Source: Halomonas lysinitropha (GTDB lineage Bacteria > Pseudomonadota > Gammaproteobacteria > Pseudomonadales > Halomonadaceae). Taken from it: a stretch of 64,000 nt of DNA. Location of the stretch: assembly GCF_902500215.1 (NCBI RefSeq), contig NZ_CABVOU010000039.1, positions 310,001 to 374,000 of the forward strand. The letters are read 5' to 3'. Position numbers and translations under genes: made by a program. Shown piece by piece: positions 52,085-62,693 of the stretch (position 1 is the stretch's first letter; the number at the start of each line of letters is the position of its first letter). The notes below the pieces were generated by a model. It worked only from the letters and a program-made list of their open reading frames with translations, searched no databases and was not told the origin of the DNA.

Positions 52085-52926
52085 GTTTCCTGAGTTCCCT
52101 GGCCGATCGCGATCATGTCTTCGATTTCCTGGTGCCCGCCACCTCTCCGGTGGATGTGCGTCACGGTCCCATCCTCTACCTGGAGGATGTCAGCGTGAGC
52201 TTCGACGGCTTCAAGGCCATCGATGATCTCAACCTGACCATCGATGACGGCGAACTGCGCTGCATCATCGGCCCCAACGGGGCGGGCAAGACCACCATGA
52301 TGGACATCATCACCGGCAAGACCCGACCCGACAGTGGCTCGGTATGGTTCGGCAGTCGTCACAACCTGCTGACCATGAACGAACCGGAGATCGCCAGCCT
52401 CGGCATCGGCCGCAAGTTCCAGAAGCCCACGGTCTTCGAGGCGCTCAGTGTCTTCGAAAACCTGGAGCTGGCCATGGCCGCCGACAAGCGCATCCTGCCG
52501 ACGCTGACCGCCCGGATGACCGGCGAGGTGCGAGATCGTATCGAGGAGGTGCTCGAGACCATCGGGCTCGAGGCGTTGCGTAACGGGCCCGCGGGCATCC
52601 TCTCCCATGGCCAGAAACAGTGGCTGGAGATCGGCATGTTGCTGATGCAGCGGCCACGCTTGCTGTTGATCGACGAGCCGGTGGCCGGCATGACCGAACA
52701 GGAGATGGAGCGTACCGCCGAACTGCTGACCGGCCTTGCCGGAAAGGGCAAGCAGTCGGTGGTAGTGGTCGAGCACGACATGGGTTTCGTGCGCTCTATC
52801 GCAGGGACCGTGACGGTGCTGCATCAGGGCAGCGTGCTGGCCGAGGGCAGCATGGACCAGGTCGCCAGTGACCCCAGGGTGATCGAGGTCTACCTGGGCG
52901 CCGATCCCGACGAGGAGGCCGCCTGA
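52081..52926 (+). CDS. urtD: Urea ABC transporter ATPase UrtD
   Basis: 281-residue LivG-type ATPase. Walker A GPNGAGKTTMMDIITGK, signature region GILSHGQKQWLEIGMLL (an HGQKQ variant usual for UrtD), Walker B LLLIDEPVAGMTEQE and switch histidine in VVVEHDMGFVRS. About 35 residues precede the first ATPase strand. Overlaps urtC by four bases and urtE by one. Confidence 0.96.
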   Translation: MSFLSSLADRDHVFDFLVPATSPVDVRHGPILYLEDVSVSFDGFKAIDDLNLTIDDGELRCIIGPNGAGKTTMMDIITGKTRPDSGSVWFGSRHNLLTMNEPEIASLGIGRKFQKPTVFEALSVFENLELAMAADKRILPTLTARMTGEVRDRIEEVLETIGLEALRNGPAGILSHGQKQWLEIGMLLMQRPRLLLIDEPVAGMTEQEMERTAELLTGLAGKGKQSVVVVEHDMGFVRSIAGTVTVLHQGSVLAEGSMDQVASDPRVIEVYLGADPDEEAA

Positions 52927-53624
52927 TGCTCAACGTCGAGGGACTCAACCAGTACTACGGCGAGAGTCACACCCTCTGGGATCTCGACCTCGAGGTGCCG
53001 GCCGGTCAGTGCACCTGTGTGATGGGGCGCAACGGGGTGGGCAAGACCACTCTGATGAAGGCCATCATGGGCGAGGTGGCGATCTCCTCGGGCGGCATCC
53101 GCTATGACGGCGATATCGACCTCACCCGCAAGCCCATCGAGGATCGCCCACGGCTGGGCATCGGCTATGTGCCCCAAGGCCGCCAGATCTTTCCCCTGCT
53201 GACCGTTGAGGAAAACCTCAGGACCGGCCTCGCCGCCAGGGGGGACGGTGTCAAGCGCATCCCCGATCGGGTCCATGAACTCTTCCCGGTTCTCGAGGAG
53301 ATGAAGCATCGTCGCGGCGGGGACCTGTCCGGCGGCCAGCAGCAGCAACTGGCCATCGGCCGTGCCCTGGTGATCGAGCCGCGGCTGCTGATTCTCGACG
53401 AGCCGGGGGAAGGCATCCAGCCCAATATCGTCACTCAGATCGGCGAGGTGATTCGTCGCCTGATCCGCGAGGACAACCTGACGGTGCTGCTGGTGGAGCA
53501 GAAACTGCCCTTCGCCCGCAAGTTCGCCGACCGCTTCGCCATCATTGATCGCGGGCGCCCCGTGGCGGGGGGCGGGATCGACGGGCTTTCCGATGCACTC
53601 ATCAAGGAGCATCTGACGGTATGA
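52926..53624 (+). CDS. urtE: Urea ABC transporter ATPase UrtE
   Basis: 232-residue LivF-type ATPase, partner of UrtD. Walker A GRNGVGKTTLMKAIMG, signature DLSGGQQQQLAIGRAL, Walker B LLILDEPGEGIQPNI; the GEGIQPN wording is characteristic of UrtE. Overlaps ureD by four bases (ATGA), so uptake and urease assembly genes are translationally joined. Confidence 0.96.
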   Translation: MLNVEGLNQYYGESHTLWDLDLEVPAGQCTCVMGRNGVGKTTLMKAIMGEVAISSGGIRYDGDIDLTRKPIEDRPRLGIGYVPQGRQIFPLLTVEENLRTGLAARGDGVKRIPDRVHELFPVLEEMKHRRGGDLSGGQQQQLAIGRALVIEPRLLILDEPGEGIQPNIVTQIGEVIRRLIREDNLTVLLVEQKLPFARKFADRFAIIDRGRPVAGGGIDGLSDALIKEHLTV

Positions 53625-54502
53625 CGGCCTTCGAGACGACGATACCCGGGCGCTCCGGCCATCGCTTCGATGCCCGGCGCCACTGGGCGGCCTCCCTCGA
53701 GCTGGCCTTCGCGGCACGAGAGGGCATCACCCGGATGGTCCGGGCACGTCACCAGGGACCGCTTCGCGTCCAGCGCACCTTTCATCCGGAAGGGACCACG
53801 GGCGCCTGTCATGCCTATCTGCTGCACCCGCCCGGCGGGCTAGTCAGTGGCGATGCCCTGTCGATATCGGCCTGCGTCGAACCTGGTGCCCATGCGCTGC
53901 TCACCACCCCGGCGGCCAATAAACTCTACAAGGCGGATACCCATGGCGTGGCCTGGTCTCAGCACTCCCGGCTGGCGGTAGCCGATGACGGCATTCTCGA
54001 GTGGCTGCCTCAGGAAACCCTGGCCTTCGACGGCTCCCGGGGAGAGCAGGCCACGACGATCGAGCTCGAGGGAGGCGCCCGCTGCCTGGGCTGGGAGGTG
54101 CTGGCGCTGGGCCGGCCGGCCAGTTCGCTGCCCTATGTCTCGGGCCGGATCGACCAGCGCTTTCGCCTGACCCGTGACGGCCGACCGTTGTGGCTGGAAC
54201 GCCAGCCCCTTGACCCGGCACATCCACGCTTCCTCGGACGCTGGGGCCAGGGCGGCGCCACGGTGCAGGCTACCCTCTGGGCGGTAGGCCTGGATGACGA
54301 GCGCGAGGCCATCGAGGCGCTGCGCGAGACCCTGCCGACCGCGGTCCGCTGGGCGGTTACGGTGCGCCACGGAGTACTGCTGCTGCGCTATCTCGGCAAC
54401 GAGCGCAACGAGGCCTGGGAACTCTGCCAGGGCGCCTGGGAGATCCTGCGCCCCCTGTTGATCGGTAAACCCGCGCAGGTACCGCGTATCTGGTTGACGT
54501 AG
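53621..54502 (+). CDS. ureD: Urease accessory protein UreD
   Basis: 293-residue chaperone that binds the urease apoprotein and, with UreF and UreG, lets nickel reach the active site. Features: GPLRVQRTFHPEG, CHAYLLHPPGGLVSGDAL, TTPAANKLYKAD and LEWLPQETLAFDG, all conserved in UreD/UreH. It is coupled to urtE and followed by a 124-base gap holding a REP pair before ureA. Confidence 0.95.
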   Translation: MTAFETTIPGRSGHRFDARRHWAASLELAFAAREGITRMVRARHQGPLRVQRTFHPEGTTGACHAYLLHPPGGLVSGDALSISACVEPGAHALLTTPAANKLYKADTHGVAWSQHSRLAVADDGILEWLPQETLAFDGSRGEQATTIELEGGARCLGWEVLALGRPASSLPYVSGRIDQRFRLTRDGRPLWLERQPLDPAHPRFLGRWGQGGATVQATLWAVGLDDEREAIEALRETLPTAVRWAVTVRHGVLLLRYLGNERNEAWELCQGAWEILRPLLIGKPAQVPRIWLT

Positions 54503-54517
54503 GAGCAGGAGCTCTCT

Positions 54518-54580
54518 GGTGGGAGCTCTGCTTGCAGAGCGATGGCGGCAGTAATCGCCGTGCAAGCACGGCTCCCACAA
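54518..54580. repeat. Inverted REP pair between ureD and ureA
   Basis: Left arm GGTGGGAGCTCTGCTTGCAG (54518 on) and right arm, whose complement reads TTGTGGGAGCCGTGCTTGCA, form an inverted pair; each arm also folds alone. Same element type as at 8586-8686. Its place inside the operon could stabilise the ureD end or reduce read-through. Confidence 0.8.
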
Positions 54581-54626
54581 GCGGCATGAATGCTCAGTCG
54601 CGAATATTTAAAGAGGAGAGAATTGC

Positions 54627-54929
54627 ATGGAACTGACCCCCAGAGACAAGGACAAGCTGCTGCTGTTCTCGGCGGCACAGCTGGCCGAGCGGCGCCGCGA
54701 CCGTGGCCTCAAGCTGAACTACCCCGAGGCCGTTGCGCTGATCAGCTTCGAGATACTGGAAGGCGCCAGGGACGGGCGCAGCGTGGCGGAGCTGATGAGC
54801 TATGGCCGCGAGATCCTGAGACGTGATGACGTCATGGAGGGGGTGGCCGAGATGGTCGAGGACGTGCAGGTCGAAGCGACCTTCCCGGACGGTACCAAGC
54901 TGGTCACGATCCACGAACCGATTGTTTGA
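54627..54929 (+). CDS. ureA: Urease gamma subunit
   Basis: Smallest structural subunit of the nickel urease (100 residues, normal length). Begins [20 protein letters not shown] and contains [21 protein letters not shown] and [18 protein letters not shown], all strictly typical. AAAGAGGAGAG precedes the start. Assembles as (UreABC)3 in the cytoplasm. Confidence 0.97.
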   Translation: MELTPRDKDKLLLFSAAQLAERRRDRGLKLNYPEAVALISFEILEGARDGRSVAELMSYGREILRRDDVMEGVAEMVEDVQVEATFPDGTKLVTIHEPIV

Positions 54930-54943
54930 GTGTGAGGAGAGAA

Positions 54944-54990
54944 GCGTGAGGCATGAGGTGTGTTCACCACCTTGCCCCTCACTCCTCCCT
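54944..54990 (+). other. Hairpin in the ureA-ureB gap
   Basis: GTGAGG...GAGGTG pairs with CACC...CCCCTCAC around GGTG-TGTT-CACC, giving a long imperfect stem in a 92-base gap. The flanks are rich in CTCAC/GTGAG words. With no T-run it is more likely an mRNA processing or stability element than a terminator. Confidence 0.45.
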
Positions 54991-55021
54991 CCTCACCCCT
55001 CACGCGACGAAGGAGCACGCC

Positions 55022-55338
55022 ATGATTCCCGGCGAATACAAATTGCAGGACGGTGAGATCGCTCTCTGCGAAGGGCGTGAGCGTATCAGCGTCGAGGTCG
55101 CCAACACCGGCGACCGGCCGATCCAGGTGGGTTCCCACTACCACTTTGCCGAGGCCAACCCGGCCCTGACCTTCGACCGCGACAAGGCGCGCGGCTATCG
55201 CCTCGACGTGGCGGCCGGCACCGCCATCCGCTTCGAGCCTGGGCAGAGCCGCGAGGTGACGCTGATTCCCTATGTCGGGCGGCGCCATATCTACGGCTTT
55301 CGCGGTGCCGTCATGGGCAGCCTGGAGGACGACACCTG

Positions 55339-55339
<1 letters not shown>
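55022..55339 (+). CDS. ureB: Urease beta subunit
   Basis: 105-residue structural subunit. Starts [15 protein letters not shown]; contains [20 protein letters not shown] and [18 protein letters not shown], both typical. The ATG at 55022 follows GAAGGAG; an in-frame upstream ATG at 54953 lies within the hairpin region and is rejected. Stop overlaps the ureC start (TGATG). Confidence 0.97.
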
Positions 55340-57042
<1,703 letters not shown>

Positions 57043-57051
57043 GAGCTCGAC

Positions 57052-57573
57052 ATGTTGAAATTGACCGAACGCCTCGGGCCCATCGCGGCGAGGCAGGCGG
57101 ATGACACCCTGACCCTGCCCTTCGATCAGCGCATGCTGGGTCGCCTCAAGGCGGTCAGCGACAGCGGCTGCCAGCTGGGCCTCTTCCTCGATCGTGGCCC
57201 GGTGCTGCGCGACGGCGAGGGGCTGCGCGCCGAGAACGGCGAGGTGGTGCGTATCCGTGCGGCCGTGGAGCCGGTGGTCACCGCGCGTATTGCCGCTGGG
57301 CTGCCTCTGGCGCGGCTCGCCTACCACCTGGGCAACCGCCATGTGCAGCTGGCGCTGGGTGAGGACGAGGACTCTTCATCAGGTCAGGGCTTCGTGCGCT
57401 TCCCGCCGGACCATGTGCTCGAGGCGCTCGCCGAGCGCCTGGGCGCGCGCCTGACGCATCACCAGGCGCCCTTCGACCCGGAGTCGGGGGCGTACAGCCA
57501 TGGCAGTCATGAACATGGCCATGCCCATGACCACCTGCATGAGGATGACCGTGAGCAAGAGCATGCGCATTGA
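57052..57573 (+). CDS. ureE: Urease accessory protein UreE (nickel chaperone)
   Basis: 173-residue nickel metallochaperone that hands Ni(II) to the UreD-F-G complex. The N-terminal peptide-binding domain and central metal domain (LAYHLGNRHVQLAL) are present. The last 25 residues are histidine-rich (HGSHEHGHAHDHLHEDD), as in Klebsiella UreE, indicating extra nickel storage. Its end overlaps the ureF start. Confidence 0.95.
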   Translation: MLKLTERLGPIAARQADDTLTLPFDQRMLGRLKAVSDSGCQLGLFLDRGPVLRDGEGLRAENGEVVRIRAAVEPVVTARIAAGLPLARLAYHLGNRHVQLALGEDEDSSSGQGFVRFPPDHVLEALAERLGARLTHHQAPFDPESGAYSHGSHEHGHAHDHLHEDDREQEHAH

Positions 57574-58279
57574 GATCGACGAGACGGCAGGGCAGGGCAA
57601 TGAGTTGGCACTGCTGGGGTTACTGCAACTGGTGAGTCCGGCATTGCCCATCGGCGCCTTCGCCTTTTCCCAGGGCTTGGAGAGCGCCTTCGAACTGGGC
57701 TGGGTGTGGGACGAGGCGAGCCTCGGCGAGTGGCTGGACGGCGTGCTGGACGATGGACTGACCCGCTGCGAACTGCCGGTGCTGGCTCGCTTGATGACGG
57801 CCTGGGAGGCCGGGGACGGGGAAGCGATCGCCGCCTGGGATGTTTGGCTGGCGGCCAACCGGGAGACCGCCGAACTGGCCGCCGAGGATTCGCGACTTGG
57901 CGCCTCGCTGACTCGCCTGCTGGATAGTCTGGGGCTTCTGCCCCCGGGACCTTCAAGCGCGTCGCCGGAACTACCGGCGGGTGCGGCCTATGTGACGGTT
58001 TTCGCCTGGACGGCCCATCAGCGCCGCATCGGGCAACGCCAGGCGCTGCTGGGATTTTCCTGGGCCTGGCTGGAGAACCAGCTTGCCGTCGCCTGCAAGG
58101 CGCTGCCGCTGGGCCACACCGCCGCCCAACGCCTGGTAGAACGACTGCGCCCGGCGCTGGTGGCCGCCGTGGAGGAGGCACTGGTACTGGACGATGACGA
58201 TCTGGGGCCCGTCCTGCCGGGCCTGGCGTTGGCCAGCGCCCTGCACGAGACCCAGTATTCGCGACTTTTTCGAAGCTAG
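57551..58279 (+). CDS. ureF: Urease accessory protein UreF
   Basis: About 242 residues; helical partner of UreD and UreG in urease activation. Family motifs: QLVSPALPIGAFAFSQGLE, TRCELPVLARLM and later LPLGHTAAQRL. The start is uncertain: GTG 57551 has GAGG six bases before it; ATG 57545 and ATG 57563 are alternatives. All would overlap the histidine-rich end of ureE. Confidence 0.93.
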   Translation: MSKSMRIEIDETAGQGNELALLGLLQLVSPALPIGAFAFSQGLESAFELGWVWDEASLGEWLDGVLDDGLTRCELPVLARLMTAWEAGDGEAIAAWDVWLAANRETAELAAEDSRLGASLTRLLDSLGLLPPGPSSASPELPAGAAYVTVFAWTAHQRRIGQRQALLGFSWAWLENQLAVACKALPLGHTAAQRLVERLRPALVAAVEEALVLDDDDLGPVLPGLALASALHETQYSRLFRS

Positions 58280-58288
58280 GAGAACGAG

Positions 58289-58945
58289 ATGACACATTGC
58301 CTGCGTATCGGCGTCGGCGGCCCGGTGGGTTCCGGCAAGACGGCATTGCTCAAGCAGCTCTGCCTGGCACTGCGCGACCTCTACGACATCGCCGTGGTCA
58401 CCAACGATATCTATACCCGGGAGGACGCCGACTTCCTGCTCAAGCATGAGGCGCTTCCCGCGGATCGCATCCTCGGCGTGGAGACCGGCGGCTGCCCGCA
58501 CACCGCGATCCGCGAAGATGCCTCGATGAACCTCGCCGCTATCGACGAGCTCCAGGCACGGCATCCGGGACTGGAACTGGTGCTGGTCGAGTCCGGCGGC
58601 GACAACCTCTCGGCCACTTTCAGCCCGGAGCTTTCCGATCTGACCCTCTACGTGATCGATGTCTCCGCCGGCGACAAGATTCCACGCAAGGGTGGCCCCG
58701 GCATCACCAAGTCGGATCTGCTGATCATCAACAAGATCGATATTGCCGAACAGGTTCACGCCTCCCTGGAGGTGATGGATCGTGATTCTCGAAAGATGCG
58801 CGGCGAGCGGCCCTTCGTCTTTACCAATCTCTACGACGGCGTCGGCCTCGAGGAGATCATCCGTTTCATCCTCGACCGAGGCATGTTGCCGGACCGCCGG
58901 CCGACCGAACGCCGCGCCGCAGCGGATACCGCGACCGCAGGATGA
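58289..58945 (+). CDS. ureG: Urease accessory GTPase UreG
   Basis: 218-residue SIMIBI-class GTPase that powers nickel delivery. P-loop [15 protein letters not shown], the nickel-binding CPH in [33 protein letters not shown] and the guanine motif [11 protein letters not shown] are all present. Normal length. AGGAG precedes the ATG. Confidence 0.97.
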   Translation: MTHCLRIGVGGPVGSGKTALLKQLCLALRDLYDIAVVTNDIYTREDADFLLKHEALPADRILGVETGGCPHTAIREDASMNLAAIDELQARHPGLELVLVESGGDNLSATFSPELSDLTLYVIDVSAGDKIPRKGGPGITKSDLLIINKIDIAEQVHASLEVMDRDSRKMRGERPFVFTNLYDGVGLEEIIRFILDRGMLPDRRPTERRAAADTATAG

Positions 58946-58996
58946 TCGCCTGAAGCCTCGCCACTTCCGTTCTTGTCATGACCAGGAGACACTCCA

Positions 58997-59224
58997 ATGA
59001 AGCCACTTTGTTCTACCACCCTGCGCACCCTCGGTGCTGGCGCTGTCATCTTGTTGCCGGTCGTTGCCTCCGGACACTCGGGGCATGGTGCCCCCTCGGT
59101 GCATGCCCATACCGGCAGCCCGTCGATGCTGGTCGTGCTCGGTATCATTGCTCTGGGAATCGCTTCCCTGGCAGGAGTGGCACGCCTGATCCTGCGCCGC
59201 CGCCGGCTGAGCCGCCAGGACTGA
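58997..59224 (+). CDS. Small uncharacterised membrane protein at the end of the urease unit
   Basis: 75 residues: a likely signal peptide or first helix (about 8-25), a short histidine-rich stretch (SGHSGHGAPSVHAHTG), a second helix about 44-65 and an arginine-rich end (RLILRRRRLSRQD). CAGGAGA precedes the ATG. It lies before the terminator that closes the urease genes. The histidines suggest metal binding, and the opening faintly resembles HupE/UreJ nickel permeases, but it is far too short to be one. Function unknown. Confidence 0.65.
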   Translation: MKPLCSTTLRTLGAGAVILLPVVASGHSGHGAPSVHAHTGSPSMLVVLGIIALGIASLAGVARLILRRRRLSRQD

Positions 59225-59250
59225 GCTCCCTTGAGCCGCTAGACGTTCGT

Positions 59251-59286
59251 TGTGCCCGGCCTCGGCCGGGCACACCTGCTTTTTGC
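59251..59286 (+). terminator. Rho-independent terminator closing the urt-ure unit
   Basis: Perfect 11-bp stem TGTGCCCGGCC / GGCCGGGCACA with a 2-base apex (so a slightly larger real loop), then CCTGCTTTTTG. Confidence 0.85.
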
Positions 59287-59351
59287 CAGCCCTGTCGCTA
59301 TGCTGGCCCCTGACGTTGCACGATGAGGCGACGCGACTGACTGAGGGCGTC

Positions 59352-60818
59352 ATGGACGGCAAGCACAAGCTGGGACAGCGGAGGCGCCGAATGTGGCCAT
59401 GGATCGTGATGGTGTTGCTGGTGGCCTGGGTCGTTATGGGCGCCTGGCAGCGCTACAAGCCACTGCCCGACGGGGTCTCCCTAGCCTTTCCGGAACGGGT
59501 CGCCACCGAGGTACGCTTTCTTGCCGACGAGACCTGGTACACCCCTTCGGGGGAACGGCACGCTCGATATGAAATCTTCGACGAGGTGTTTTCCCTGATC
59601 GGTCAGGCCCGGCGACTGGTGGTGTTGGACATGTTCCTCTTCAACGACTTTACCGGTGCCGCCGACGAGGCCTTCCGACCGCTCTCGACGGAGGTCAGCG
59701 ATGCCCTGATCGCACAGAAGCGGCAATATCCTGAGCTTGAGGCGGTGGTGATCACCGACCCGCTCAACACCCTCTACGGGGGGCTGGAACTCGCACATCT
59801 CGACAGACTACGCAAAGCCGGGGTGCGCGTGGTGATCAGCGACGTTAATCGGTTACGGGCCTCCAATCCCCTCTGGTCGGGGATCTGGCACCTGGGCCCG
59901 CGTTGGCTCGGTAACGATAGCGACGGCGGCTGGCTGCCCAATGCGTTGGGCCCGGGGCGGGTGTCACTGCGCAGCTACCTGGCCTTGCTCAACTTCAACG
60001 CCAACCATCGCAAGACCCTGGTGGTGGACCATGGCGATAGCTGGGCGGGTCTGGTCACCTCTGCCAACCCCCACGATGCCAGCAGCTTACATGGCAATAT
60101 GGCGCTGCGTTTCCAAGGCGCGGCGGCACTCGATCTGCTGGCCTCGGAACGTCCGGTGGCGGGCTGGGCGGGGGTTAGCCTGGGTGGCCCGGCACCGCTC
60201 GACCGCGACGAGAGGCCGCTCGAGCAGGCCAGGCTTCAGGTGCTGACCGAGGGCGCGATCCGCGATGCCCTGATGGCGGCCATCGATGCCAGCGGCCACG
60301 GTGACCGACTGGACATCGCCGTCTTCTATCTCTCCCATCGGGAAATGATCGACGCGCTGGTGGCGGCCAAGGAGCGCGGAGTGGTGCTTCGCGTCCTGCT
60401 CGACCCCAACCGCGATGCCTTCGGGCTGGAGAAAGGCGGGATTCCTAACCGTCCCGTGGCCCATGAACTCCACGAGGCCGGCATCACGGTGCGCTGGTGT
60501 GTCAGCCGGGGCGAGCAGTGCCATAGCAAGCTGCTGCTGCGTCGGCCCGCCGAGCCGGGCAGCGAGGCCGAGATGATTCTCGGCTCGGCCAACTTCACAC
60601 GGCGCAATCTGGATGACCTCAATCTGGAGACCAGTGTGCGACTGGTCGGTCCTCCAGACACCCCGGCCCTGCTCGACGCCGCTTCTTTTTTCGAACGTCG
60701 CTGGCAGAGTACCCCCCGGCGGATCACCAGCGAGCCTTTCGAGGCCCATGACGACACCACGGTCTGGAAGTGGCTGCGCTATCGAGTCATGGAGGCGACG
60801 GGACTTTCCACGTTCTGA
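59352..60818 (+). CDS. Phospholipase D-family protein
   Basis: 488 residues with one membrane anchor (about 15-32, WPWIVMVLLVAWVVMGAW) and two PLD-type domains, like cardiolipin synthases or related phospholipases. The first HKD motif is complete (H219, K221, D226 in HRKTLVVD). The second has H391 and K393 in HSKLLLRR but Arg where the aspartate is expected, followed by LGSANFTRRNLDDLNLE. The ATG at 59352 starts just before the anchor; the preceding in-frame stretch overlaps the terminator. Exact substrate unknown. Confidence 0.85.
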   Translation: MDGKHKLGQRRRRMWPWIVMVLLVAWVVMGAWQRYKPLPDGVSLAFPERVATEVRFLADETWYTPSGERHARYEIFDEVFSLIGQARRLVVLDMFLFNDFTGAADEAFRPLSTEVSDALIAQKRQYPELEAVVITDPLNTLYGGLELAHLDRLRKAGVRVVISDVNRLRASNPLWSGIWHLGPRWLGNDSDGGWLPNALGPGRVSLRSYLALLNFNANHRKTLVVDHGDSWAGLVTSANPHDASSLHGNMALRFQGAAALDLLASERPVAGWAGVSLGGPAPLDRDERPLEQARLQVLTEGAIRDALMAAIDASGHGDRLDIAVFYLSHREMIDALVAAKERGVVLRVLLDPNRDAFGLEKGGIPNRPVAHELHEAGITVRWCVSRGEQCHSKLLLRRPAEPGSEAEMILGSANFTRRNLDDLNLETSVRLVGPPDTPALLDAASFFERRWQSTPRRITSEPFEAHDDTTVWKWLRYRVMEATGLSTF

Positions 60819-60841
60819 TGGCTGATCCCTCTTGCTCGTGA

Positions 60842-61783
60842 CTAGTCGACATGCGTCACTGCCTGGTAGCGAGGATCGATGTACCAGGCTAGGCCCAGGC
60901 GGGCGTTGCGCTCCAGTTCGGCGATGACCTGTGCCCCGAGCAGCAGAATGATGGCGCCCACCTCCAGGCTAAGTAACACGACCACCAGGGTGGCCAGGGA
61001 GCCGTATACCGCGTTCACCAGAGAGATGTTGGCAAAGTAGAAGACCAGCAGCAGGCGCACGCCCTCCCACAGCAGGGCAGCGATGAATCCGCCCACTATG
61101 GCGCGTCGCAGGGCGATCGTCACCACGGGCAGGACCTTGTAGATGGCGCTGAAAAGCAGAAAGACGCCGAGGAAGCTGGTCAGGTTGAGCATCGGCTCGG
61201 AAAGGCCGGCAAGGGGCAGTTCGCGTTCGAACAGTGCCAGCCACAAGGCATTCATGGAGCTGACCAAGGTCACCAGCAGGGTCAGGGCCAGCAGGCCTGC
61301 CCCCAGTACCAGCATGAAGGCATAGGGCAACAACACCGAGACCCAGGCGCTGCGGCCATGGGGGTGGGTGTCCGGGGCATGGAAGATGATGGCCAGGGCG
61401 TCCTCGAGCATGCGAAAGGCAAAGGAGCTGAACAGCAGCAGCACGGGAAAGCCCAGAATGCCGATCACGTCACGCGAATCGAGCAGGGTGCGTACCGCAT
61501 CGAGCAGGACTTCGGCATGAGCGGGCGCCAGATGGCGAGCCTGGACGCTGAGCACCTCGAGCAGGTGCGCCTCGTCGACCACGCCGGCCAGTAGTACCAC
61601 CAGCAGAGAAAACAGCGGCACGATGGAGAGCAGGATGTTGTAACCCACGCCACCGGCCAGCAGAATGCCGCGGTTGCGCAGGAAGGCGCACAGCACCCGC
61701 CACAGGAAGCGCAGAATGCGTGGCAACAGCGTGAAGATCAGACGTCGTGAGCGAACAGTCGGTGATGTCATCGGAGCTGCCAT
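60842..61783 (-). CDS. YihY/BrkB family inner-membrane protein
   Basis: 313-residue protein with about six helices. It has the family features: RGILLAGGVGYNILLSIVPLF near the N-terminus, where AYxxLxSxxPLL is usual, and late GSLATLVVVLLSLEVGAIILLLGAQV. Once called ribonuclease BN by mistake; real function unsettled. Converges with the PLD gene and is divergent from yqhA. Confidence 0.88.
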   Translation of the reverse strand: MAAPMTSPTVRSRRLIFTLLPRILRFLWRVLCAFLRNRGILLAGGVGYNILLSIVPLFSLLVVLLAGVVDEAHLLEVLSVQARHLAPAHAEVLLDAVRTLLDSRDVIGILGFPVLLLFSSFAFRMLEDALAIIFHAPDTHPHGRSAWVSVLLPYAFMLVLGAGLLALTLLVTLVSSMNALWLALFERELPLAGLSEPMLNLTSFLGVFLLFSAIYKVLPVVTIALRRAIVGGFIAALLWEGVRLLLVFYFANISLVNAVYGSLATLVVVLLSLEVGAIILLLGAQVIAELERNARLGLAWYIDPRYQAVTHVD

Positions 61784-61886
61784 GCGAAAGGACTTCCGTC
61801 ATCATAGGCGCATCCAGCGTCGTCGGGTCAAACCCCCGGCCGACAAGGTGTTCAGCCGATGTCATTGAATTCACAAGGAGAGAATC

Positions 61887-62435
61887 ATGGATCCGGATTC
61901 CCGGCCCGCACCCAAGACGAGACGCGGTCAGCTCGAGCGGCACTTCGAGGCCTTCCTCTGGAACTCACGCCTGATGGTGCTTCTGGCCGTGGTGCCGGCC
62001 CTGCTGGGGGCCCTGGTACTGTTTATTATCGCCAGCCTGGATATCCTCTCGGTTGTGGCCGATACCTGGCGTCATTACCTGGGCGGGGGAGACGACATCC
62101 ACAAGAGCGTGGTCACCGATATCATTGTCGCCGTGGATATCTACCTGATCGCCTTGGTGCTGATGATCTTCGGCCTGGGGGTCTATAAGCTTTTCGTCTC
62201 CCGTATCGAGCCCGTCGAGGGGCGCGACCCCCAGCACCCCTTCAACGTCAGCTCTCTCGATCAACTCAAGGACAAGATCGCCCGGGTGGTCATTCTGGCC
62301 GTGATCATCGAGTTCTTCCGGGCCGTGGTGGGGATCAGCTTCGATACGCCACTGGATGCCATCTACCTGGCGCTGTCGGTGCTGGCCCTGGCTCTCGCCC
62401 TCTACCTGATGGCGCTGGCTCACAAGCAGGAGTAA
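61887..62435 (+). CDS. yqhA: YqhA/UPF0114 family membrane protein
   Basis: 182-residue inner-membrane protein with four helices. Matches the family through the start of the first helix (FLWNSRLMVLLAVVPALLGA), IIVAVDIYLIALVLMIFGLG and PFNVSSLDQLKDKIARVVILA. AAGGAGAG precedes the ATG. Function unknown. The following 258 bases to 62693 show no gene or clear signal. Confidence 0.9.
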   Translation: MDPDSRPAPKTRRGQLERHFEAFLWNSRLMVLLAVVPALLGALVLFIIASLDILSVVADTWRHYLGGGDDIHKSVVTDIIVAVDIYLIALVLMIFGLGVYKLFVSRIEPVEGRDPQHPFNVSSLDQLKDKIARVVILAVIIEFFRAVVGISFDTPLDAIYLALSVLALALALYLMALAHKQE

Positions 62436-62693
62436 TACCGGGCTCGAGAAACGTGCGTGCCGTGCAGCCAGTGGAGAGCTTCGTGGCCGATACCGTCGGT
62501 TGCATCCTTGCACGGCGGGCGCCGAGGTTATCCAGTCACCGCTGCCGACTCCACTGAGAGGTGACCTGTGGCCAGGTATCGGGTGAGTTTCTCTGCTATT
62601 CATATATCCCTCATCCTTGGATAAAGGGCGATCTTCACCAAGGGCTTGAATAAAGAAGGCGCAGCCGATCCTCGACCCAGGAGCTTCAGGCCA

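Noticed and set aside
58997-59224. Calling the small protein after ureG a HupE/UreJ nickel permease
   Set aside because: Only the short histidine-rich opening is similar; the six-helix body of HupE/UreJ is absent.
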